DNA from: Trueperella pecoris
GTDB lineage: Bacteria > Actinomycetota > Actinomycetes > Actinomycetales > Actinomycetaceae
Length of the DNA stretch: 64,000 bases
Direction: 5' to 3'
Assembly: GCF_014926385.1 (NCBI RefSeq)
Contig: NZ_CP053291.1
Location: 2,218,685 to 2,282,684, forward strand
The notes under the pieces are model-generated. The model had not been told where the DNA came from, searched no databases, and saw only the letters and a list, made by a program, of their open reading frames with translations. The position numbers and the translations under genes were made by a program. Positions 1 through 7,496 of the stretch are shown piece by piece (positions within the stretch are counted from its first letter, which is position 1; each line of letters starts with the position of its first letter).

Positions 1-331
1 ATTCGTTGCCGCCGATGCCACGGTGTGGGCCCGGGAGCAGAGCGGGTCGGGCGGCGCGGGTGCAAGTGAAGCCACCGGTGAGGGTGCGGGCGCGGGCGAG
101 GTGCCGGACGTCGTCGTTGTCAATCCGCCCCGGCGCGGAATCGGGCCGGAGTTGGCGGGCTGGATCGCGGAGTCGGGCGTGGAGACGGTGCTGTATTCCT
201 CGTGCAACGCGCACACCTTAGCCGCCGACCTTGCGGCGATGGAGGTATTCGACGTGGTCAAGGCGCAGGTGGTGGACATGTTCCCGCATACGGCCCACTT
301 CGAGACGGTCGTGCTGCTTCGGCGTCGTTAA
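1..331 (+). CDS. RlmC/TrmA-family RNA m5U methyltransferase, C-terminal part
   Basis: This is the 3' end of a class I SAM-dependent RNA (uracil-5-)-methyltransferase; the start lies outside the window and the frame runs from base 2. About 109 residues are visible. The family motif VNPPRRG (SAM and substrate pocket) sits about 70 residues from the end. It is followed by YSSCN, where the Cys is the nucleophile that attacks C6 of uracil in this family, and the protein closes with FPHTAHFETVVLL, the typical C-terminal strand. The family modifies 23S rRNA or tRNA. Which RNA is the target cannot be told without the N-terminal part. An Ala/Gly-rich stretch (about residues 15-35) precedes the NPPR motif. 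Confidence 0.85.
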   Translation, partial: FVAADATVWAREQSGSGGAGASEATGEGAGAGEVPDVVVVNPPRRGIGPELAGWIAESGVETVLYSSCNAHTLAADLAAMEVFDVVKAQVVDMFPHTAHFETVVLLRRR

Positions 332-413
332 GCTCAAGGAGTCGGAGCCTGAGGCGACTCTCTTGGCAGAGGTGACACCTCGCGCCGGGGAGTTTCTTCG
401 GCCTTAGTTGCCC

Positions 414-938
414 TTAGTCGCCGTCAGCGCCCTCGATGAGGTCGTCGGTGACCACACGGCCGTCGTGAACCGGGCGGATCAGCTTATCGAGCTCGAAACC
501 CTGAGCGCGCGCCTCGGCGAGATACTCGTCCAAGGTTTCCTCGGGGAGGTGGGGATCGCGGGCAAGCACCCAGAGGTTCTCATGATCGGGCGTGCCAACG
601 AGCGCGACGCGGTAGTCGTCATCGATCTTGAGCACCCAATAGTCGCCCGAGGTGAACGGAATCCAGCGGATATATTTCGGTAGGAAATTCACTTTGAGCT
701 GGCCGGGCTCGCCGTCGACAGGTGTTGCTTCAGCGATGGCTTGCCCGGGGTGGCCCTCGTTGTCGAAGGACCGGTTGTCGACGCGGATCTTGCCATTCTC
801 TTTGAGCGAGTAGTGAGCCGTGATGTTGGTGGCGTGGGTGTCTTCCCACTTCAGCGGTAGGCGCACGATCTCATACCAGAGGCCAAGATACTTGTCGAGG
901 TCGAGGTGCTCTACTGAGCGTACGTCGCGTTCCGTCAT
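414..938 (-). CDS. Blc-like lipocalin
   Basis: Lipocalin of 174 residues. The signature GxW motif lies near the N-terminus in YLGLWYEIVRLP, followed by the beta-barrel pattern of bacterial Blc proteins (IRVDNRSF, GQLKVNF, YWVLKIDDDYRVALVGTPD, LWVLARDP). Such proteins bind lipids or other small hydrophobic molecules. Unlike E. coli Blc there is no signal peptide or lipobox, so it is probably cytosolic. A longer start at 956 is possible, but the ATG at 938 has a GGAGGA ribosome site six bases upstream and is preferred. It faces the methyltransferase end and is divergent from the regulator at 1191. The ligand is unknown. Confidence 0.85.
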   Translation of the reverse strand: MTERDVRSVEHLDLDKYLGLWYEIVRLPLKWEDTHATNITAHYSLKENGKIRVDNRSFDNEGHPGQAIAEATPVDGEPGQLKVNFLPKYIRWIPFTSGDYWVLKIDDDYRVALVGTPDHENLWVLARDPHLPEETLDEYLAEARAQGFELDKLIRPVHDGRVVTDDLIEGADGD

Positions 939-1036
939 GTTGATTCCTCCGTTCAACGACGCCGGCCTTGAGTCTCACGACGCCGTATCACCTACGCTAC
1001 CCCCGATTGCCATCGCTGGGAGAGGTTTAGGTGGCA

Positions 1037-1175
1037 CAAAACAACTTCGAAAGAACTTTGAAACAACTGAAAACAACTTGTTTTTCGGCGAGTTAGCGCG
1101 GTTTTCTGGCCGTTGGAAAGAGTTTGGTGGGCGGCAAGTTGTTTCAAAGTTGTTTAAACAACTTTGAAACAACTT
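1037..1175. repeat. 139-bp direct repeat, upstream copy
   Basis: This copy differs from the one at 2960-3098 at only two bases. The unit begins with several AACAACTT-type words, runs through a unique middle, and ends in a 40-bp palindrome. The two copies bracket the regulator gene exactly, in the same orientation. Confidence 0.95.
1136..1175. promoter_or_regulatory. Perfect 40-bp palindrome, likely operator
   Basis: Both halves are built of the word AAGTTGTTT in the arrangement AAGTTGTTTCAAAGTTGTTT and its exact reverse complement, with no spacer. It ends four bases before the -10 box of the downstream gene, so a bound protein would cover the -35 region. I infer an operator, most simply for the HTH-containing product of that gene. 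Confidence 0.6.
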
Positions 1176-1178
1176 AGT

Positions 1179-1184
1179 TATACT
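1179..1184 (+). promoter_or_regulatory. -10 box of a leaderless regulator gene
   Basis: TATACT lies six bases before the ATG at 1191. That places the transcription start on or next to the start codon. Confidence 0.55.
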
Positions 1185-1190
1185 GAACGC

Positions 1191-2942
1191 ATGGAAAACC
1201 CACCTCTCGCCCACGAACTATCTGCAATGAACCTCCCCGAGGAAGTCAGCTCCGCGCTCCGTGCGATTGTCGAACAAGGGATGACCGCGGATTCTCAAGA
1301 GAGTCAGACCCTCGATTTCAAGGAAGATCCGGCGACGGCTACGTTGGAAAGCGTCAACCCAGATAGCAAGCTGGTCGAGATCCTGCTGAAAGCCGCGATC
1401 TGTATGGCTAACGGTAACGACGGCGATTCTTTTATCGTGCTCGGAGTTAAGGACAAGATTGCCGGAGTTGGCGCCATTGTGGGTACGGAGCGGGATGTTG
1501 ATTGGATAAGAGGGAAGGTCTATTCAGGGACAAGGCCGGGACTCGACGTCGGCGTCGAGGAATTCTATTTCCAAGGAAAGAGGCTACTGCTCATCCGGAT
1601 TCCACGGCCTTTACGCGTCTACTCTCGTACAAGAGGCGATTCTTGGTACCGGGAAGGTTCCGGCTGTCGCGTGATGACGCAGGAGAAGCGAACAAGGTTG
1701 GATTGGGAGCGGCGCAATCCGGATTTCACTGCGAAACCGGCGAATATCGGGGAAGCTGACCTTGATTTAGGTGCTTTGGAACATGCCCACCAATTGCTCG
1801 CGGCAAAAAGAGCTGCGATGGGCTCTATGGATGTGCCAGACACTAATCATGGCCTCGTCCGGGAGCTTGGCTTGGTTGATGGCAACGACAAGTTATTACT
1901 TGCCGGGGAAATTCTTCTTGCTCGTCCCGCAAACGGCAAAGTTGCCGTCCGGCACTTGTACTATCCGATTCCCGGAGCTGAGCCACGAGTACGAGAGCTC
2001 AACAGTCCGTTAGTGAGCTTGTTCGGAGAAGTCCAGCTGCTGATTGATTCGTACGCAAGTCAGGAAGTTGCGCGAGTAGACCTCGGTCAGGGGCAGGAAG
2101 TGCCTATTCCAGCCTTCCCTCGCCAGGCCGTTGACGAAGTTGTTTCCAACGCGCTTCTGCATCGGGACTGGGTGTCGGCCTGTCCGATCGTCATCAAGCA
2201 AACTCCACGGACGCTGACCGTCATTTCCCCAGGCGGATTTCCGCCTTCGGTAAGTGAGTCGAACTTGTTGACGACTCGATCAGTTCCACGCAATCCAACG
2301 CTAATGAATGCGGTGAGGCGTTTAGGGTTAGCAGAAGAATCGTCGCGCGGCTTTGATCGAATGTGGGTGTCAATGTTGGCCAGTGGCAGGCGAGCGCCTG
2401 TTGTGAAAGTGTCTGAGTTCGATGTGTCCGTCACGCTGGACGCTGGAAATCCCGATCTGCGATTTGTGCAAGGTCTTGCGGCGATGGCGGAAGCCGGTGT
2501 TGATATCCGCCAATCCGTTAACGCCCTCATTGTCCTTCGGCATCTAGTCGACCATCCGGGGATTGACTGGAAAGTCTTTGCTGAGAAGTTGCAGACTAAC
2601 GACCTCGAGACTCGTGAGAGCGTTGATTGGTTGACGGATAAAGGGATTGTCGAGAAAGTCGGTGATCGTATCGATGAGTGGGTGCTGACGCCACAACTCC
2701 GCATGCTCTTTAATGTCACGAATGTGGGGGCAACCAGGAGCGAGGCCGAAAAATGGGTCCGCCAGCATCTGGCCGAGGGCGCAGCACTTACTGCTCGCGA
2801 AATTTCGAACCAGCTGAATATTTCCACCGCCGATGTAACGAAACTCCTCAGGGGTCTGCGGTCCGAAGGCGTGGCGATGATTGACCCCGACGGCCCACAA
2901 CGTGGCTCGAATACCCGTTGGGTTGCCCGAATGCGGCACTAA
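1191..2942 (+). CDS. AlbA_2/HATPase transcriptional regulator (COG2865 type)
   Basis: Protein of 583 residues. The N-terminal AlbA_2 (Schlafen-like) domain starts at SQTLDFKEDP and contains CMANGNDGDSFIVLGVKD, the family's nucleic-acid-binding core. A GHKL-type ATP-binding region follows, with the N-box AVDEVVSNALLHRDW and ISPGGFPPSV about residues 310-360. The C-terminal part has winged-helix segments (LTAREISNQLNISTADVTKLLRGL). Such proteins are annotated as predicted transcriptional regulators, and relatives occur in defence neighbourhoods. The ATG at 1191 is chosen because TATACT sits six bases upstream and no ribosome site is seen; a TTG at 1164 would lie inside the palindrome. The gene is flanked by 139-bp direct repeats and lies beside a CRISPR-Cas locus. 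What it regulates beyond itself is unknown. Confidence 0.8.
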   Translation: MENPPLAHELSAMNLPEEVSSALRAIVEQGMTADSQESQTLDFKEDPATATLESVNPDSKLVEILLKAAICMANGNDGDSFIVLGVKDKIAGVGAIVGTERDVDWIRGKVYSGTRPGLDVGVEEFYFQGKRLLLIRIPRPLRVYSRTRGDSWYREGSGCRVMTQEKRTRLDWERRNPDFTAKPANIGEADLDLGALEHAHQLLAAKRAAMGSMDVPDTNHGLVRELGLVDGNDKLLLAGEILLARPANGKVAVRHLYYPIPGAEPRVRELNSPLVSLFGEVQLLIDSYASQEVARVDLGQGQEVPIPAFPRQAVDEVVSNALLHRDWVSACPIVIKQTPRTLTVISPGGFPPSVSESNLLTTRSVPRNPTLMNAVRRLGLAEESSRGFDRMWVSMLASGRRAPVVKVSEFDVSVTLDAGNPDLRFVQGLAAMAEAGVDIRQSVNALIVLRHLVDHPGIDWKVFAEKLQTNDLETRESVDWLTDKGIVEKVGDRIDEWVLTPQLRMLFNVTNVGATRSEAEKWVRQHLAEGAALTAREISNQLNISTADVTKLLRGLRSEGVAMIDPDGPQRGSNTRWVARMRH

Positions 2943-2959
2943 GCTCTCGTGTGGCAGTC

Positions 2960-3098
2960 CAAAACAACTTCGAAAGAACTTTGAAACAACTGAAAACAAC
3001 TTGTTTTTCGGCGAGTTATCACGGTTTTCTGGCCGTTGGAAAGAGTTTGGTGGGCGGCAAGTTGTTTCAAAGTTGTTTAAACAACTTTGAAACAACTT
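2960..3098. repeat. 139-bp direct repeat, downstream copy
   Basis: Second copy of the repeat at 1037-1175. It starts 18 bases after the regulator stop codon and ends in the same perfect 40-bp palindrome (3059-3098). No gene starts immediately after it, so its job cannot be to drive a neighbour. Recombination between the copies would excise the regulator on a circle. Confidence 0.95.
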
Positions 3099-3178
3099 GT
3101 GAGGTCGAGCTGCTGTCGAGGCGCCGGGAAACGAGCCGCGGCGCGTACCGCCTTGAATCGCGGCGGCGGCATGGAGAT

Positions 3179-3218
3179 GGCCGGATTCCAAACCGGCTAT
3201 GCGATTTGGAATCCGGCC
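3179..3218. terminator. Hairpin between convergent genes
   Basis: Perfect 14-bp stem (GGCCGGATTCCAAA and its complement) with a 12-base loop. It lies between the rightward regulator and the end of the leftward cas operon. There is no T-tract on either strand, so it would be a T-less terminator of the kind proposed for actinobacteria. Confidence 0.5.
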
Positions 3219-3238
3219 GCATGTCAAGAGGCGCAGCC

Positions 3239-3940
3239 TTACGAGAGAGGAGTTAACTTCTCCCGTATGGAGTCGAGCCAATTCCGGCGATCATGGACCA
3301 CCGAAACTTGGCTGAGGTGGCGTTGCGTGGGCAACTCAGGGCTGTAGAGGCTAAAGCTCAGAGTGGCCGTATCTTCGGGATGGCGCTTCGGCTTTCGCAG
3401 AGTTGGAATCTCGTAGATCGCCGAGGGCTCGCCCATTCCCAACACGAAGGGGAACACGGGAGCAAAAGCCTTCCTGCCGAGGTAGGGGGAGAACACCGGG
3501 CTTTGGAGAGCCGAGATAAGCTCGTCGGTGTGGTCGGTATTCGTTACTTGAACGATGAACTCTCCTCCGCCGATATAGGTTCGATTCACGATCGACGTTC
3601 CGCCTTGCGCGTCCGGTGTGTAGATGAGCGACTTCGCGCTACTCGCATTGATTCCCTGAGACAGGAGCAGTCGACGTCGGAACCGGGTCTCTTCCGTACG
3701 GGGATTGATCGTCTGGAATTCGTCGGTGATCACGCCACGGTTGTCGGTTCGAATCGCGAAGTGTGTGTCGTCGAGCCACCCCGGTCGCTCGCCACGCAAG
3801 AACCCACAAGCTCCAGCAAGGAGGCCGGTGAGTCCCGAGCGTGTCGGCTCGGATTCTGTGTGGACAATATTTCCCGTCACGGCAGCGCCGGCCCAAGACT
3901 GTAGCGGGCCGGCGAACCGGAGGTAGATGGAGGAAATCAT
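3239..3940 (-). CDS. cas5e: Cas5e (CasD), Cascade subunit
   Basis: RAMP protein of 233 residues. In type I-E systems Cas5 caps the 5' handle of the crRNA and contacts Cas8e. The N-terminus SIYLRFAGPLQSWAG is the Cas5 hallmark, followed by the conserved PTRSGLTGLLAGACG segment and TYIGGGEFIVQV. The glycine-rich tail typical of RAMPs is less clear. The ATG at 3940 overlaps the cas7e stop as ATGA and is preferred to a GTG at 3952. It is the last gene of the leftward cas8e-cse2-cas7e-cas5e operon. Confidence 0.93.
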   Translation of the reverse strand: MISSIYLRFAGPLQSWAGAAVTGNIVHTESEPTRSGLTGLLAGACGFLRGERPGWLDDTHFAIRTDNRGVITDEFQTINPRTEETRFRRRLLLSQGINASSAKSLIYTPDAQGGTSIVNRTYIGGGEFIVQVTNTDHTDELISALQSPVFSPYLGRKAFAPVFPFVLGMGEPSAIYEIPTLRKPKRHPEDTATLSFSLYSPELPTQRHLSQVSVVHDRRNWLDSIREKLTPLS

Positions 3941-5019
3941 GCCTTGATCCACTCAACTACACGATCGACGAGCTCCCCCTTGGAAACGGGGTGGAGTTTC
4001 TCGAAAGCATCTGCGAGATGGTCGGAGGTACCACTGAGAACCTGGAGAGGGCCGAAGTTGTCAGGATCGAAGGCACGCGCCTGCGCGTATTGGGAAGCGA
4101 GGGCATCGATCGTCGGGATGACGTATCCGCCGCTGTGTGGGTCGGTATCAACTGGCGTCTCGAAATCGTAGGCAACTCGGTAGCGCTGCTCTTCGGCAAG
4201 AATGAGCGCGGGCTGGATGTAGGGGGCGGTACCATTTTCCTTGCCACGCGGCTGACCGTAAATGATGGCGTTGATGAGTTCCTTCAGATTGGCCTCAGCA
4301 TTGGGAAGATCCCAGCCTGCCCAACTGTCCTTGAGCTGGACCTTGTCGATCGTGATGGTGCGGTAGAAGACGCCGTTGGTGTACTGGAACACTCCGAGGA
4401 AGGTGGCGCCAGAATCGTGGTTGCGCTGGCGGATGTCATCGACCGTGGAGAAGTAGTCGGAATCGATCGTGGCGGCGTGCGTGGTCACCGCGGGGGAGAC
4501 GGCGATGGCCGCTTCGGTCCCCTTTGAGGGGGCGTTTGCAAACATTCGGCCGAAGGCGGCGATGGCAAGGGAACCGGTGATACCGGCCTTGATGAATTCG
4601 GTGTCCTCGTCTCCGTTGAGAATTGCCGTCGCGGCGGTCTGGATTTCCTCGCCGCTCATCCAGATGGAGCGATCAGATTCCTTCTCGGAGCCCTCGCCGC
4701 CGGAGGGGCCACCCTTGTCTCCCTTGGTCAGCTTGCCGACGACGGTCTTCGCAGCCTTCGTCAGAGCTTTCTCATCCGCGTCCGAGTTCAGTTCCTTTGC
4801 CGTCTCGACGATTTCTGCGACGAGCTGGCCCGAACGAACCGACAGATCCTGGCTGGCCTCCTCGTACAGCGTGCGAATTCCACGTTTGATTGCCTGTGAT
4901 GAGTGAAGGGCACGGAGAGCGCCACCCTGGATGACGCGCTTAGGTGTGCCCGAGTCGTCTCGGTTGAGGTTGGAATAAGGGACGGATGCCACGATGTGGA
5001 GCGTGAGGTTGCGGGACAT
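3937..5019 (-). CDS. cas7e: Cas7e (CasC/Cse4), Cascade backbone
   Basis: Protein of 360 residues, the usual length for Cas7e. Six copies form the helical backbone along the crRNA, and their thumbs flip out every sixth spacer nucleotide. The N-terminus LTLHIVASVPYSNLNRDDSGTPKRVIQGG is typical of the family, and GRMFANAP with the later TFLGVFQYTNGVFYRTITID fits its RAMP core. The ATG at 5019 has AAGGAG five bases upstream; the longer in-frame start at 5106 would reach into cse2 and lacks support. The segment around residues 95-135 is charged and lysine-rich. Confidence 0.94.
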   Translation of the reverse strand: MSRNLTLHIVASVPYSNLNRDDSGTPKRVIQGGALRALHSSQAIKRGIRTLYEEASQDLSVRSGQLVAEIVETAKELNSDADEKALTKAAKTVVGKLTKGDKGGPSGGEGSEKESDRSIWMSGEEIQTAATAILNGDEDTEFIKAGITGSLAIAAFGRMFANAPSKGTEAAIAVSPAVTTHAATIDSDYFSTVDDIRQRNHDSGATFLGVFQYTNGVFYRTITIDKVQLKDSWAGWDLPNAEANLKELINAIIYGQPRGKENGTAPYIQPALILAEEQRYRVAYDFETPVDTDPHSGGYVIPTIDALASQYAQARAFDPDNFGPLQVLSGTSDHLADAFEKLHPVSKGELVDRVVEWIKA

Positions 5020-5041
5020 GATTCTCCTTGAGGTCAAATAG

Positions 5042-5677
5042 TTAGAGGGATTCGGGGGAGGGAGTTGTGTCGGTGGCTGACTCGTCGTCAGATTCGACCT
5101 GCACAATCGGTCGGTAGAAGTCGCGGATGGTGCGAAGGCGATGCTGTCGGGAACTTTCTGTAAGCCCCCGACCCCAGAAGAACAGGGTGCGGACCAGGTC
5201 GATGTAGTCGATTGCGGGGACTCGGGATTCGCTCGCCGATGCGATGAGGAGAATGCGCCTGATGGTCATTGCCGCCTCGTCGAGGGATTGAGTATGGAGA
5301 TAAGCGAGCCGCGATCCAATCATCCCTGGTGCATCTGGATCCAAGAGTTCGCCGCGATTGCGTGCAACCAGACCAGCCCATTGCCCAAATGTACGACGAC
5401 GGCGTCCTTCCTGCTTCTCTCCCGGATGGTATGCCGGGATCTTGTCCTTAAATTCGGCGACGAGCGCTGCTCCGCGCAGGAGCGCCTGCTCCGTTGAGCG
5501 AGGGCTGCCTGGGGCGAGCCTGGGTAGGACATACGGGTAGGCGTATGTTTCGGTTGCGGCCGTCAGACCGCGGCGCACGGAAGCAATCTCCTTGTTTGAT
5601 GGAGCTGACTTGTCGTCCTTTGGTCGCGAAAGGTAGTGAATGTATGGATACCATTCGTAGGCGTCGCTGTTATTCAT
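5042..5677 (-). CDS. cse2: Cse2 (CasB/Cas11), Cascade small subunit
   Basis: All-helical protein of 211 residues. It forms the Cascade belly that stabilises the displaced DNA strand. The family pattern is visible: a ten-odd-residue Trp/Tyr N-terminus, ASVRRGL, an R-rich FGQWAGLV segment, SLDEAAMTIRRILLIAS and IDYIDLVRTLFFWG. The ATG at 5677 has GAAGGAG six bases upstream and lies within the end of cas8e (8-base overlap). The C-terminus carries an acidic Ser/Thr tail. It lies between cas8e and cas7e as usual. Confidence 0.92.
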   Translation of the reverse strand: MNNSDAYEWYPYIHYLSRPKDDKSAPSNKEIASVRRGLTAATETYAYPYVLPRLAPGSPRSTEQALLRGAALVAEFKDKIPAYHPGEKQEGRRRRTFGQWAGLVARNRGELLDPDAPGMIGSRLAYLHTQSLDEAAMTIRRILLIASASESRVPAIDYIDLVRTLFFWGRGLTESSRQHRLRTIRDFYRPIVQVESDDESATDTTPSPESL

Positions 5678-7283
5678 CGAAATCTCCTTCAGAAGTTGCT
5701 ACGGGGGCAATTCTTTGACGAATTCGCCGTGAGAGTGTCGAATCTAGCCGTGATCGTGCAAAGGCTATCTTCGCGGGATATTGCCCGATATGGGGCGCGG
5801 TCACAAAGTCGAACGCCTCAAGTGCGGCGTTGCGGGCCCTCCGGTATGTCTCCGTTGGAATCTCGGTATCGGATGCGGCAGAGGAGATGAGGTCCGCATA
5901 GACGTCGTGGATGCGACGCCAGAATGCGTTGGCGGCGTCGTCTCGTTGGTTCTCCAGCGCATTGAGGACGTTTGGAACCTGGCCGCTGGCTGCAATTTTC
6001 TTGTCGTTCTTGGAGGGTGCGCGGAACGGCCTTACGACGTCGGAGAGGAGCTCCTTGACGAATGTTGCGTGCTCGGCGATGTTATCCACGAGTTCTTCGT
6101 CGACGTCGAACGACCAGACGGCGTCGTCAGGCACAAAGACCGATGAGGCCCGAATAGAGGGCGAGCTTGCGGTTCCTTCGACCTGGTGGCGAATGAAAAG
6201 GAGACGGGTGTCGGACTCGAGAGCCGTACTACCAGGAGCGAGCAGGGAGGCGGCCGACCTTTCGCGAGCCAACGCAAGGTTCGAATCGGCTGCCCATTCA
6301 ACAGCGAGTGCAGTGGCATCGCGTCCGAAATCGACGCGAACGGCCTTCCCGTCTCGGTAGAGATAGAAGGGGTCTTCGATATTGCGCTGATCCCACCATT
6401 GCTTGCGGGCATCCTTGTCGGTGCTAATGCCGGGAGGGAACCATGCGTCAGGCACTCCACCAATTCGTACGCCGGTAAGCTCCGTTCCTTCCCAATGGCA
6501 CACTGAAGCGTTAGACGACCAGGATGCTCTCCATAGAGGGTGAAGCTCGCCGGAGTCATACGACCGGGCTGCCGTGCGATCCGCCCAGGCGGGAAGCCCA
6601 TCTCCCTCGATCCATGATCGTGGAGTCATGAGCAGGAGCGTTTCAAGAAGCGTTTCACCCCACCACACGACCTCCGTTGCGGTGTTTCCCTTCCTTAGGT
6701 AACGGAAGCCGGGGGTGCCCATCGAACACTTGTCTCCGTCATAAGCATTGTTGCCGGCTGGTGAGAAGAAATATGCAATGGCGATATGGAGGACGGCATC
6801 CTCGACGGGAAGGCGTCCCGTGCTGGAGAAGCTGAGGTTCCAAAAGTCCTCGCCCTGATCCGACGGCATGGATGGAAGCAACTTCTTGACTGCTTGGTCG
6901 TTCGGTCCGAGGCGGCGGGCGGTGTCATTCTTCTTTTGCTCCGGTAGGGCTGGGCGCTGCAGGAATGGCATCTCGGGGTCTCGTAGGTGCGCGCCGGGCT
7001 CCAACTCTGCGAGTGCCGCATCTACCGCCTCGGACGGAAGTCCGTTTCTCAAGATGTGCAAAATCTGCCCATAGCGGGCTTCGCCTGTCGTATGCTCAAG
7101 GTGACGAAAGACAACGGCGAGCACATGTGCAAAGAGGCGCAACTCGGCCGATATGGCAAAACCGGGTAGTGACAAGTCGAGCCGATATTCAGGCTCGTGG
7201 GCATGGAGGAGAGTCTCCCTCAATGTTGCGCGGCCGTTGCGCACACGTACCCATGCGATGTCTGTCAGTGCGTTGTCATTCAT
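5670..7283 (-). CDS. cas8e: Cas8e (Cse1/CasA), Cascade large subunit
   Basis: Protein of 537 residues. It reads the PAM and recruits Cas3. Family features include the N-terminal DIAWVRVRNGR, TLRETLLHAHE, a conserved region RDPEMPFLQRPALPE, and WNLSFSSTGRLPVEDAVLHIAIAY (given here in parts of the same stretch). It is the first gene of the leftward Cascade operon. The start ATG is preceded by GAGGAGG. Its promoter lies within 100 bases of a degenerate two-repeat CRISPR unit, and a site in that promoter matches the unit's spacer (see findings). Confidence 0.93.
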   Translation of the reverse strand: MNDNALTDIAWVRVRNGRATLRETLLHAHEPEYRLDLSLPGFAISAELRLFAHVLAVVFRHLEHTTGEARYGQILHILRNGLPSEAVDAALAELEPGAHLRDPEMPFLQRPALPEQKKNDTARRLGPNDQAVKKLLPSMPSDQGEDFWNLSFSSTGRLPVEDAVLHIAIAYFFSPAGNNAYDGDKCSMGTPGFRYLRKGNTATEVVWWGETLLETLLLMTPRSWIEGDGLPAWADRTAARSYDSGELHPLWRASWSSNASVCHWEGTELTGVRIGGVPDAWFPPGISTDKDARKQWWDQRNIEDPFYLYRDGKAVRVDFGRDATALAVEWAADSNLALARERSAASLLAPGSTALESDTRLLFIRHQVEGTASSPSIRASSVFVPDDAVWSFDVDEELVDNIAEHATFVKELLSDVVRPFRAPSKNDKKIAASGQVPNVLNALENQRDDAANAFWRRIHDVYADLISSAASDTEIPTETYRRARNAALEAFDFVTAPHIGQYPAKIAFARSRLDSTLSRRIRQRIAPVATSEGDFDE

Positions 7284-7311
7284 GGCGCCTCCTCGGGCTG
7301 TTGGTACGAGG

Positions 7312-7345
7312 CTATCACCATAGTGTTACGATGTCGATAAAAGTC
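7312..7345 (-). promoter_or_regulatory. Candidate crRNA-like target site over the cas8e promoter
   Basis: On the minus strand this site reads TTTTATCGACATCG from 7342 down to 7329, preceded by GAC (7345-7343). It matches the first 14 positions of the mini-array spacer except at positions 6 and 12. The full 31-nt protospacer would cover 7342-7312, including the proposed -10 box TATGGT at 7322-7317. Bound Cascade would therefore block the cas8e promoter. Function is inferred; the match itself is seen. Confidence 0.75.
7317..7322 (-). promoter_or_regulatory. Proposed -10 box of the cas8e operon
   Basis: TATGGT (TAnnnT) on the minus strand, 33 bases before the cas8e ATG. The best -35 (AGACTT, 18 bases upstream) is weak. 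The operon's start site needs mapping. Confidence 0.4.
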
Positions 7346-7374
7346 TTTAAAAATTTCTAAATCCCTAGTATCTT

Positions 7375-7463
7375 TGAAGTACCCCCGCTTGCGCGGGGAA
7401 AGTCGCGCTACTATCTAGACCGCTGTCGGTAAAAAGAAGTACCTCCGCTTCCGCGGAGAGGCG
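7375..7463 (-). CRISPR. Mini-CRISPR: two degenerate repeats and one 31-nt spacer (CreR-like)
   Basis: Two 29-nt units (7463-7435, then 7403-7375 on the minus strand) lie 60 bp apart, close to the main array's 61-bp period. The second unit matches the main repeat at 23 of 29 positions. Both keep the Cas6e hairpin: CCCCGC/GCGGGG with loop GCAA in one, CTCCGC/GCGGAG with loop GGAA in the other, against loop GCGA in the main array. Both keep the 8-nt handle as GTACTTCN (main array GTAATTCC). The spacer (7434-7404) begins TTTTACCGACAGCG. Cas6e cleavage would give one crRNA-like RNA. No promoter for it could be assigned; it would read toward cas8e. Confidence 0.85.
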
Positions 7464-7470
7464 CATTGAT

Positions 7471-7476
7471 TACGTT
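7471..7476 (+). promoter_or_regulatory. Candidate -10 box of the cas6e-cas3-cas1-cas2 operon
   Basis: TACGTT preceded by TGAT would give a start near 7483 and a short leader carrying AAGGGG before the cas6e ATG. The -35 position would fall inside the degenerate repeat at 7435-7463. This is a weak assignment. Confidence 0.3.
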
Positions 7477-7496
7477 ACAGCAGATAAGGGGCTGGC

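Noticed and set aside
1136..1175. 40-bp palindrome as an intrinsic terminator of an upstream gene
   Set aside because: The upstream gene runs the other way, the stem is AT-rich and it abuts a promoter; an operator fits better.
7262..7270. Second possible target of the mini-array spacer inside cas8e (CACTGACAG against CACCGACAG-like seed)
   Set aside because: The match is short and the mismatch falls at a position that Cascade does read.
7284..7496. A CRISPR-regulated toxin-antitoxin (CreTA) with a toxin RNA or small ORF next to the mini-array
   Set aside because: No small ORF with a ribosome site and no toxin-like RNA was seen; the target lies in the cas8e promoter instead.
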